This document shows, one piece after another, positions 55,726 to 64,000 of a stretch of 64,000 bases of DNA. The stretch lies in assembly GCA_003008705.1 (NCBI GenBank), contig PDUO01000083.1, forward strand, positions 106,489 to 170,488. Direction: 5' to 3'. The number at the start of each line of letters is the position of its first letter. Position 1 is the stretch's first letter. The translations under genes and the position numbers were made by a program. The notes below the pieces were generated by a model that was given only the letters and a program-made list of their open reading frames with translations, was not told the origin of the DNA and did no database searches. Origin of the DNA: Pezicula radicicola (Eukaryota > Ascomycota > Leotiomycetes > Helotiales > Dermateaceae).

Positions 55726-57164
55726 CAAACGATATACTCTCTTTTCGTTGATAGTGGCCATGGTTGTGTTATTGCGAATGCTCTGTTTTATTAGTTTAAG
55801 AGTTCGCGCATTTTAATATTGGTAGAGTTCCTTAGAATTCTTAATTTCCGCTCTCCTTTTTCTTGCACAAAGGCCTAGTAGTCCTAAGAGAAGAAAATAG
55901 TTAGATAAAAATAATCATCCAGTGTCTTCCTTATCCATATGTTTTATGGTCGAAAAGGAGGCAGTAGCTATTTGTGCCGGTTCTTATTAACCCCCATTCT
56001 GGCTATTTTAGGCTGCTGCATAATGTACATGTAGGTTCACTCAAACGAATTCCATCAAAACTCCAGGAAAACTCCATATCAGATTCGGCAAGGAAAATAA
56101 AAGAGTCCTACTAACACCGGTTAAACAACAATTCGGTCTTTTCCACATAGGGGATGTACTGTGTCTCCCTCTAGTGTCCTCGTTTATATGCTAATATAAG
56201 TTATTCTGGGAAGATTGTCGATTTCACGATTAAGCCGCTACAACAATATTTGTTCCTCTTAACTCCTACGTAGATACGTGTCACCCGAATTCAGCATAGG
56301 CCCGGAGGGTGTTTTCGACCCCACAAATGATCCCTGTGGCATGATTGGCCAGCAAGCCAACGAAATGCCCAGGACCATCCTACTGAGCTTTGCTACCAGC
56401 CATCTTTCTTCGCACAGCGTTTGCGTTGTCTAGGCTGGAAGCTCTGTATGCCATACTTGGACTTGGAAAAAATGGAAGAAGAGGAACGACACGTCATATG
56501 CATCATCCATGGGCCACCGCGGAATATCTTTATAGATGGCCTTGTCAGCTTTGGCTCAACCAAGAACATCCACCGGTATCTACCCGAGGCAATAAGTGAG
56601 TTCTTGCTATTCCGTACTACGTCTGGCTAGCTCCAGCCATTCTGTGAACAGCTGTGCATGCTTGCTCTGAACGAAGGACCTAGCGCCGCGACCTTCTTCT
56701 AGGAGATTGGCCAAGTAGTCGCTTGACGTCCTCGCGTAGTATCAGGACCTTCTCGGTAGTAAATCACATCACCAACGTCACGTTCGTCTTTAGAATATAG
56801 AATGTGTTCTAACATAGTAACTTATTATAAAGTTATTATTACAAATTCCTTATATGCCATCTTAGGGTGGTATGCGAGGAAGGAAATCGTTTTTAGGGCG
56901 GCACGCCAGGTATTTGCCGTAAATTTAATACAAGGAAAAAAACGTCTTATATAACACTAAATTAGAGGTTATAACTTCCACCTCCAGAAAAGTTGTCCAG
57001 ACGCGAATATTGAGACAACACTAGACCTAGATACAAATATCCACCTCCTAGTACTAAACAATTGCAGCTTGCTTAGTCACCACAGGGTACGTGTATGACC
57101 CGTCAGATAAAGCAGAGGTGGGTCCATACCAACGCACTATCATTGCATTAGTATCAGGTCTCTT
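55726..57164. other. Intergenic, no supported gene
   Basis: Two overlapping frames at 56390-56630 (about 69 codons each) include an ATG-less stretch RHVICIIHGPPRNIF but no recognised family. 56860-56940 contains TTAGGGTGG and AGGTATTTGCCGTAAATTT, which are similar in inverse to 54040-54080 and so likely belong to a dispersed repeat. Confidence 0.4.
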
Positions 57165-58715
57165 TTAACTCATTAGACACTTACAATTGACAGTGAAAGT
57201 CCCACCTCCAGCAGGCGCAGGCAGCCAATTACTTGTCCAATTCGCAGGCGGCGCCACATCCGCCGGCTGGAGCAGAATCTGAAAGACGCCACCTGATGTC
57301 GTTTTTCCGCCATAAAGCGGACTCCCATTAGGATATGTGAGATTGGAGGTCATGCCTAACGAATATCGGTCCAGCGCGTTAGGAATAAGATAGTTATCCT
57401 CGTAAGCGGTGAGACTCCAGAATGCGGAGGGAGGGATCTCGGAAAATGTCATAATGTACGACTCCTTGGCTGCGAGAGTCATTTCATTGCGGTTACCACC
57501 GAACCATTCTGGGTACATGGCTTCGGTGCTAACGAGCTGAAGGTATCCGGTATAAGCAATATCTGCTCGCACAATGTAGGCCCTGTGGAAATTACCACTG
57601 ATTTCCGGGCGTAGCTCAGCCCATAAGTTTCCATAGTACACCAAGTTTTGAGGTGATGATAAAGTTTTTGTCAGATTTTGGAGGATGATGGCATTAACAA
57701 GTGTCAGATCCAGCCCAGCTGGAGGAGTCCACACACCATTGCTTATTCCAGCTTCCCAGAGCATTTGATTCACAGAGCTGATATCAAAGATGTTGTCTGG
57801 GGGATTGAAAGGCGCTAGAGTGGCGAGTAGGTTTAGAACTTGAGTTACATTGGAGGGGTTGAGCGATGCGGGAGAATCGAGAGCTGCTTCGCTAAGAGTT
57901 CCGTTTTCGAAGAGTGCTGCAGTTAGGGCAGGTCCTATAGGCGGGCCTAGTCGACAGATGGCCTCTACTACTATCTGGCTTTGGATCTTATGTACCTCTA
58001 CCAAATCAGCGGAATTGTAGAGTAGAATTCGAACGTAGATGGAACCGAAGGTGGTGGGGTATCTGATTACACCCTTGAATTCAGGGAAAGCTGGATCCGC
58101 CATTGTTAAGCCATGATTCCCATCGACAGCACGAAGTATAAGATAATCTCCGGGGGGGCTGTTTGAGACGCTGCCAACGTTGGCAAAGTTGTTGCCATAG
58201 CTAATACATCCTGTTAGTATTTCTACCAAAGATAAGACTATTTACCTCACAGATCATAGAACGGGAAAACATAAGATCGACCACCTGTAACATTTGGAAC
58301 AGTAATAACAACATCTGCTTGAGACAAGTCTATTGGTACTGCCGAGTAGACGTAATTTGTGTTCGGTCTGACTAAACTAGTATCAACCGCCGTCGATGTG
58401 GTGTTCTGATTGTTGATTACATTTGCCCCATATTCGACAATGGTCGGACCGAATGTCTGAACATATAGTGTGAGCGGATATCCATACTGCTAACTATTAG
58501 CGTGAGCTTTGCTACGTGCGGGAAGGTATCCATGCAATTAAGGCCAAAGCCACAGCGTTAGAGGACGCATTTGTTGATATTGATGCATTCAAGGAAGTGC
58601 ACGATCCTCCCCCTGCAGTGGTTGCATCTACGAGATAGGAGAGCAGTGCCAATATGGTAAGAAGGCAAGCTGCGGAGACTGGCAGAGGAAGTCCTGAGTT
58701 GCCTTGTAGATGCAT
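57165..58715 (-). CDS. Secreted DUF1254/DUF1214 protein
   Basis: Three exons, 58554-58715, 58251-58489 and 57165-58200, give 478 residues. The signal peptide is in PVSAACLLTILALLSYLVDA. The DUF1254 part contains QYGYPLTLYVQTFG, then RPNTNYVYSAVPIDLSQADV and VTGGRSYVFPFYDLYGNNFA. The DUF1214 part contains SEIPPSAFWSLTAYEDNYLI, then ALDRYSLGMTSNL and GGVFQILLQPADV. These two domains usually occur together in secreted proteins of unknown function. Intron 2 (58201-58250) is canonical. Intron 1 (58490-58553) needs a GTGGCT donor, which is weak, so the exon 1 boundary is uncertain. The full length matches the family. Confidence 0.8.
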
Positions 58716-60179
58716 ATTTGCAGAGGCTTTCGACAATAGAAGTTCTTGATTCCAAATCGAGAATGAGAGTAGGAGAAAGCCATCTTGAATACGTAGAGAG
58801 GGAGATATTCATATAGGCAAACCGCATCGTCAAAGCAGCCAATATTACCTATTCAACAAATAAAAAATAATCATAGGACTGACGAATGTTGAGACACGGG
58901 AAACCTAGCTCTTCTGGTAGAGGAATGGTTATTAAGTTACAAGACACGCTAAGAAGAATTGTACACGTCCTACTCTAGAGAGTAAGCGCATTGCTTCGGG
59001 CTATTGTATGTGTTTGTTCGTTCGTCCTGCTAACTCAACTCAAACATAACTAATTAGAGACGTACTTGCGCTACTTGATGATTGGAGGGAGTTGATTCGC
59101 CAAGAATGAAGCTCAACAGAACTTAGAGCGAATACACGTAAGTTAGGGTTAGAGTCTAGGCTTGGATAGAGTCTTCGGCTAAAAGCGTCCCAACTGATTT
59201 TTGTCGGGAACTCACTTCGTCTCGAGGGATGGAACTGTAGCTCTTAAACGTGTAATTGAACTTCTGCCTCACAATAAGCGGGTTAGGATCGCAGGGACGC
59301 AAATGTTTTCGCGATGCGGAACAAAATGGTTCAGAAAGCGACGTATCACGTGACTTCGAGTATTGTCTTCCACGTGTGCTGGAAATGGTATCGAATATTC
59401 TTAGAACGACGGTCTACGAAAAGCAGCGCACATTTCTTAGATAGCTAGAGTCTAATTCGGTCCTAACACACGATAACTTTATACTTCTTAGAAGGAGATA
59501 CAACTAAAAAGAAGATTGTTTCCCAAGGAGAAGAGACTGATCAAGTACGAGGCCAGGACTGTCTTTCCACAACTTTAGTCAAGAATCAGCCTTGTTCCCC
59601 AAGCATAGATCCAAACAAAGGTGTTAATGATACTTAGAATGCTATGAATCCAAAGAAATCGTGGCAATTTCTTTCTTTCCAGTGATAAAATCGGTCCTGG
59701 TAGAATAGCCATCAACAAGTGCCTTCGGCTGGGTGCTTGTCTCGTCATAATGCTTCGAGATCTGTAGATTGGAGCCATTGACGTATTTTGCGGCTTTACT
59801 GACCTTCTGGGACGTATTAGCAAGATTCGGCAAAATTGAAAAGTTTTAATGCTTACTTCGTACCTCATCTCATTCTCCTTGTTAACCTCCATATTCAGCT
59901 GCAGGTCCCCACGCGGGCTACATCACAAGGTCAGAGTCAGCTTCCAAAACCCCGAACTCAGAAAGATTACAGGGCTTGTCGCACGCCAAGGATGTGGCAG
60001 CAGACAAGAGCTCTCGTTGCGAGAATATTAGACAGTACTCGAATACACAGTAGCAGACGTATAGGATCCTCACACTATCTTCACATGTCACTTACCCGCT
60101 TACATATTTCCTTCAGTCTGCCAGTTTTGTTGAATCCTTGCAGGTGCCTTTTCAACCATGAGCATAAGATAGTTGGCCA
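58716..60179. other. Intergenic, no supported gene
   Basis: Short frames on both strands around 59575-60031. One minus-strand frame near 59640-59830 (LANTSQKVSKAAKYVNGS...) looks protein-like but is unidentified. No repeats noticed. Confidence 0.4.
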
Positions 60180-61003
60180 CCGTCTTAAACTCGTTTTTTA
60201 GCGATGAGAACTTAACCAAATTTATATGGTCATTCATGAGAGCGATTTGCTCGGCATTAGCTTAGCCTAGGACGACAGCGGAACTCTTCGGGACGACAAT
60301 GATTGCATGTCTAAGGGCTAGAGGCGTAGCTTTAGTCTCGAAACCGAACTTCGTCTCGATGTCACTGCTAATTGGGGTGTATTGACTAAGTTGTTGCTGT
60401 AGAGCTTGAGAATCTCTTTAAAGGATGTTCAGAAGCCTATCGTTTGTCTTAACAAATATCGAAGCTACGTTCATAAGTCTCTTGCCCATGCTACGCCCTC
60501 ACCTCCCTGATGAGGAGTTCCCATGAACATGATTCCATATGTTGACATTTTGATTAACTTGTGATAATAGAGATGTCCGGGTCGTGTAGAGTCGGAGTGA
60601 ATAAGTGCCTGTCTGCCATATTAGCTTCTGTAACTGGACAAGGAAAAGATGCAAATACGCTTTTCAGAACAATGCCTCCAAGATTATGTACAACGAAGAT
60701 GATGGGCCGTGTATCTGTCTACGGAGATTAATACCATGATATATAAATGGGTCCATTAAATTGTCTACCTTATCCATTCGCCAGTGTAGGCTCAGATCTG
60801 ATACGAATTTCTGCGCATGATCATATAAGTAAATCGCAGATAACCCCTTCGTACTGTGTGTGTTGGCATCGTAGCCCCAGCTCATTATTCTAGCATTCGG
60901 TATAACGGCGGGGAGCATATCCGGATCTCGCAACCAATTCACGTTGTTTTTGGCCGTCCAAGTCTTTTCTCGGTGGCCATTGAGGCCATGTATTGCGACG
61001 ATG
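60180..61003 (-). pseudogene. SERAC1-like alpha/beta hydrolase pseudogene, nucleophile lost
   Basis: Reading leftward: IVAIHGLNGHREKTWTA, NWLRDPDMLPAVIPNARI, MSWGYDANTHS, YDHAQKFVSDLSLHWRM. A 50-nt intron (60719-60768) follows, then RPIIFVVHNLGGIVLKS, FMGTPHQGG, VASIFVKTNDRLLNIL, FGFETKATPLA and HINLVKFSS. This is the complete domain order of the SERAC1-like hydrolases that often precede NACHT or TPR modules in fungi. The nucleophile elbow should read HSLGG, but Ser is Asn here (AGT/AGC->AAT is G->A), and several stops and frame changes occur. Confidence 0.7.
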
Positions 61004-61442
61004 CTAGAATTATGACACGAAAATTAGCAGTTGTGGCAAATACAAAGCTGTGTAAGCAGATGGATAACCCTATGAAAATGAAAAAAACATACTCAACAAT
61101 CGGCTTAACTCCCTGGACCCACACATCCAAGCCCAGTGCGGTGTTACCTGTTTTGTGAGATTTCCTCCCTAAGAGATTTTGTATGTTACGTCGCATAGTC
61201 GAAAATAGATGGGTGAGAGATGAAAGATGGGATTTGATGCGAGAAGCTGTGAGATGGAAGTAGGACTACCAACTCTTGAATTATTATGACCATTACGAAT
61301 CCTAAGAGGAGCAAACGGCCGATAGGGCTGATCGCTAGCTAAGCTCAGCTCAGCCTCATGTAGCCCGTCTCTGCTATAGATCTTAAAGAAGAAGTTATCA
61401 ATGTGCCGAACACTAACTTCTTGCCTTATGCTAGTCTCGTTG

Positions 61443-61782
61443 CCATTCACGGACTAAATGGCCATCGTGAGGAAACGTGGACGGCAAAAGGCAAGCTTTG
61501 GCTGCGTGACTTTTTGCCTGAGCGAATCCCTAATGCACGAATCATAACCTAGGGATACGATGCGAATACCCATAGTCAGACCGAGATATCGAGACAATTG
61601 CTCTACGACCACGGAGTTCATCTAATTTCAGATCTCAGCTTGGAGCGAAGATTGACGCAGGTAGGTCATATATACAAATGGTATGGCAGCACAGGCACTA
61701 CTGAGTCTTTATTCTACTCCAGACTCAAGAGCGACCTATTATTTTCATTGCGCATAGTCTGGGTGGTTTGGTCCTAAAGTCG
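61443..61782 (+). pseudogene. SERAC1-like hydrolase N-terminal fragment, second copy
   Basis: IHGLNGHREETWTAKGKLWL, RDFLPERIPNARIIT, a TAG where Trp is expected, GYDANTHSQTEISRQLLYDH, DLSLERRLTQ. A 62-nt intron (61661-61722) at the same site as in the divergent copy follows, then RPIIFIAHSLGGLVLKS with an intact Ser elbow. Similarity stops abruptly at about 61782. Together with 60180-61003 it forms a head-to-head pair about 440 bp apart. Confidence 0.7.
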
Positions 61783-61792
61783 GTTCGTTTCA

Positions 61793-62260
61793 CAAGAAGT
61801 TTGATCGCATACTCCAAACCACGTTTTGGCATAATTGATTAACCATTACATCAGAGCATTCAAATGATCCCACTCGGTCTAGATCTGAAGAGAGGACAAC
61901 CCCTTCAATATCAGACGGCTCGATGTTAATCCTCACTCTATCAAACTCAACGTACCTAAACCCCCTGAAGGTAACCCATGATTTATACCACTCGCTTTGT
62001 CCGTTAAGGATCACTTCGTCTCTTTGGAAGATGCCACACCCCAACGTTTGCAGGTACTTCCTGTCGAGCTCGCCATCAACTGTCATGACCTCACTATAGG
62101 TGAGCACTACTCGAGATCCCGATGCGCCTGATAATCGAATACGAATTGTGCCAGTGAAATTCTGCCCCAAAGTCGATGATTTTCTTCCCGGAGGGTGTAA
62201 CCGTGAACTTCTTGGGTTGAAGACGCATAACTTCTCGCACTAGCGCAACCTCCTCTGCAA
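61793..62260 (-). pseudogene. GH78 alpha-L-rhamnosidase fragment
   Basis: Reads VMRLQPKKFTVTPSGKKIID, then after a one-base insertion in a G run (GGGG for GGG near 62167) GQNFTGTIRIRLSGASGSRV, then WYKSWVTFRGFRYVEFDRV, GVVLSSDLDRVGSFECSD and NQLCQNVVWSMRSNFL. This is the region just before the catalytic (alpha/alpha)6 barrel of GH78 enzymes, which release rhamnose from plant polysaccharides or glycosides. The barrel is missing, and the fragment stops abruptly next to the SERAC1-like fragment. Confidence 0.75.
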
Positions 62261-62399
62261 TCAATTTCCTGCCGTGTTAAGGTATAAAATGAGCTGGTTC
62301 GAAGTCAAGCGGAGGCCTGATTAAAGTATACATCTCATTATTGTAGATGCGTAAATCTACTTTTTCTCCTCCTTTAAGATCGGCCGTAAGGATATAGAC

Positions 62400-64000
62400 A
62401 CCTCTATAAGGCTATTGTTTGTCTATAATAAACGTTATATTATCACTATCTTCCAGCTTAAGGTGTATCTAAAGAATCCTAGTAAGTTAACCTCTATAGA
62501 CTACTTAATAATCTAAGAAACCTATATATTCTTAGAATTAACTATTAGTAATAATTAAAAAGATAATATTTTCTTTTATATAATAATATTTAATAATATT
62601 ATATATTTAATATATAACTAGATAGTACTTTATTAGATCTATTAAAATAATAATTATAAAACTATATAAAGACTAAGAGAATCTAAAGTAGATTTAAATT
62701 AAAAATATATTATAAATTAAATATTATTTAATATAATTCTATTTTATTAAAATAACTTATTAGTTTTTTTATTCTAGAATAATATAAACTAAATAAAATT
62801 AATTTAATTTATTAATAAATCTAATAAGTATTAAAATTACTTTTATAATTTTTATTATTATATTAATTATTTAAAAATTATAATAATAATATATAATAAT
62901 TATAAAAAGTATAAGTTAATAAATATTTTAAGATTTATAATTAATTTAAATTTAATACTTTTATAAAATTAATAAATATATTTTAAAATATTATTAATAT
63001 TTATCTTTAATTCTTAATTAATATAATAGAATATATATAAAATTTTATTAAAAAGAATTAATATTTAATAGTTTATATATTTAAATATTTTATTTAATCT
63101 TAGTATAATATAAAAGTTTTATATTATAATTAATATAAATATAATAAATATAAAAAAAGTTTATAAAATTAAATTTATTTTATTTTTAAAAAGTATTTAT
63201 TAGTATACTACTTATACTAATATTAATCCTTATTAACTAATCTACTATATTCTACTAGTAGTTCTTATTTAGTTTAAATATATATAAGTTTATTAATATT
63301 AGATTTAATTAGTTATTAATAACTAATAACTAAGAGAGTAATTCTTATAATTAAAACTAACTATTAGATTAATTCTAAATAGACTTAGTTTAATATAAGC
63401 TACTAGCTTCTAATTAACTAGAGTAATAAGGTTTAATATATAAAATAACTAATAAATAAAATACTAGATATTAATATTATAATACTAGATTAATTTTAAA
63501 ATTATTAACTTAGTAGATTATATTTAATTATAAATTAAAACTAGTATTAATATTAGTTTACTAGTTTACTCTCTATCCTATATCTTTATCTATTAGTCTT
63601 TCTTCTATTCCTTCTTTATATTCTTATTCTTATTACTTTATTTAATTTATTTAATCTCTTTTAAATTTATATAGTTTATATTAATAAGGTACTTAAGAGT
63701 ATTATAAGTCTTACTCTTTATTATAGTATTAATAAAGTTAGTTTTATTAATAATCTATTTAATCTCTACTATCTCTCTCCTTTTATATACTTAGTATAGA
63801 TATATAATATTAATTATTAAATATTTCTTTTATATAGTACTAAGCTTAACTAAGTAGTTATAAAGTAATTTAAAGTTTATATATATAATTAGTAGAATTA
63901 TTATTAATAGTACTTTATTAAGGGTTAACTTAATAGTAACTATAATATTAAACTTATATACTAGTTTATATAGCTCTACTACTAGAATACTTCTTATAAC
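62400..64000. other. Extremely A+T-rich tract reaching the window end
   Basis: From about 62450 almost every base is A or T, with TTTATAATA/TTAATTAA-type motifs and virtually no G or C runs. No coding frame or terminal repeat is recognisable. This is the signature of a heavily RIP-mutated repeat block; whether it is subtelomeric or centromeric cannot be told. Confidence 0.75.

Noticed and set aside
56390..56630. Two overlapping 69-codon frames as a gene
   Set aside because: Both are shadow frames of each other with no domain match; coding evidence insufficient.
1..64000. CRISPR arrays, tRNA or rRNA genes, bacterial operons
   Set aside because: No regularly spaced repeats with unique spacers, no cloverleaf with a GTTCGAATC-type arm, and spliced eukaryotic gene structure throughout.

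Overview
The window looks like accessory, repeat-rich DNA of a filamentous ascomycete (Pezizomycotina). Genes carry short introns of roughly 47-110 nt with GT..AG ends and CTAAC/CTGAC-type branch sites. Families are typically fungal: DUF3433 membrane protein, MHYT protein, LaeA-like methyltransferase, CYP52-like P450, penicillopepsin-like protease, siderophore transporter. Intergenic DNA contains A+T-rich tracts, and many dead genes carry CAG/CAA->TAG/TAA or TGG->TAG stops, the footprint expected from repeat-induced point mutation (RIP). No tRNA, rRNA or CRISPR array was seen.

Layout. 0-3 kb: gene-poor, one doubtful edge ORF. 3.1-5.1 kb: intact DUF3433 membrane protein. 5.1-7.5 kb: A+T-rich DNA with a solo copia-type LTR (target duplication TATAA), a short interstitial telomere repeat and a decayed dynamin-like gene. 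7.7-9.0 kb: secreted alpha/beta hydrolase. 9.6-11.8 kb: a 437-bp terminal-inverted-repeat element, a dead Tc1/mariner transposase and a dead fungal transcription factor. 13.3-19.7 kb: intact PLP aminotransferase, dead CYP52-like P450, Gfo/Idh/MocA oxidoreductase with an apparent internal deletion. 19.8-22.5 kb: MITE-like elements and a 13-bp minisatellite. 23.2-27.0 kb: an FAD monooxygenase fused to a polytopic membrane domain, interrupted by one TGA, and a small divergent coiled-coil gene, also with one TGA. 27.9-32.4 kb: a divergent pair, one a chimeric zinc-finger/aspartic-protease protein and the other a DUF7580-like protein. 32.5-36 kb: siderophore transporter relic and repeats. 36.5-41.8 kb: secreted GMC oxidoreductase and arylsulfatase. 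42.5-50.2 kb: chromodomain-like relic, MHYT protein and a small conserved-looking gene. 50.6-52.7 kb: NmrA and LaeA-like relics and a second copy of a 134-bp MITE. 54.3-58.7 kb: polytopic membrane protein and secreted DUF1254/DUF1214 protein. 60-62.3 kb: two divergent SERAC1-like hydrolase relics and a GH78 rhamnosidase fragment. 62.4-64 kb: extremely A+T-rich DNA.

Function. Intact genes are mostly secreted or membrane enzymes (hydrolase, protease, GMC oxidoreductase, sulfatase, DUF1254/1214) plus signalling membrane proteins. The aminotransferase, P450, oxidoreductase and monooxygenase may be remnants of secondary metabolism. The most unusual locus is the divergent protease-fusion/DUF7580-like pair at 27.9-32.4 kb, which by its architecture could be a self/non-self or cell-death module; that is inference. 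All exon-intron structures were assembled by eye from reading frames and splice signals.
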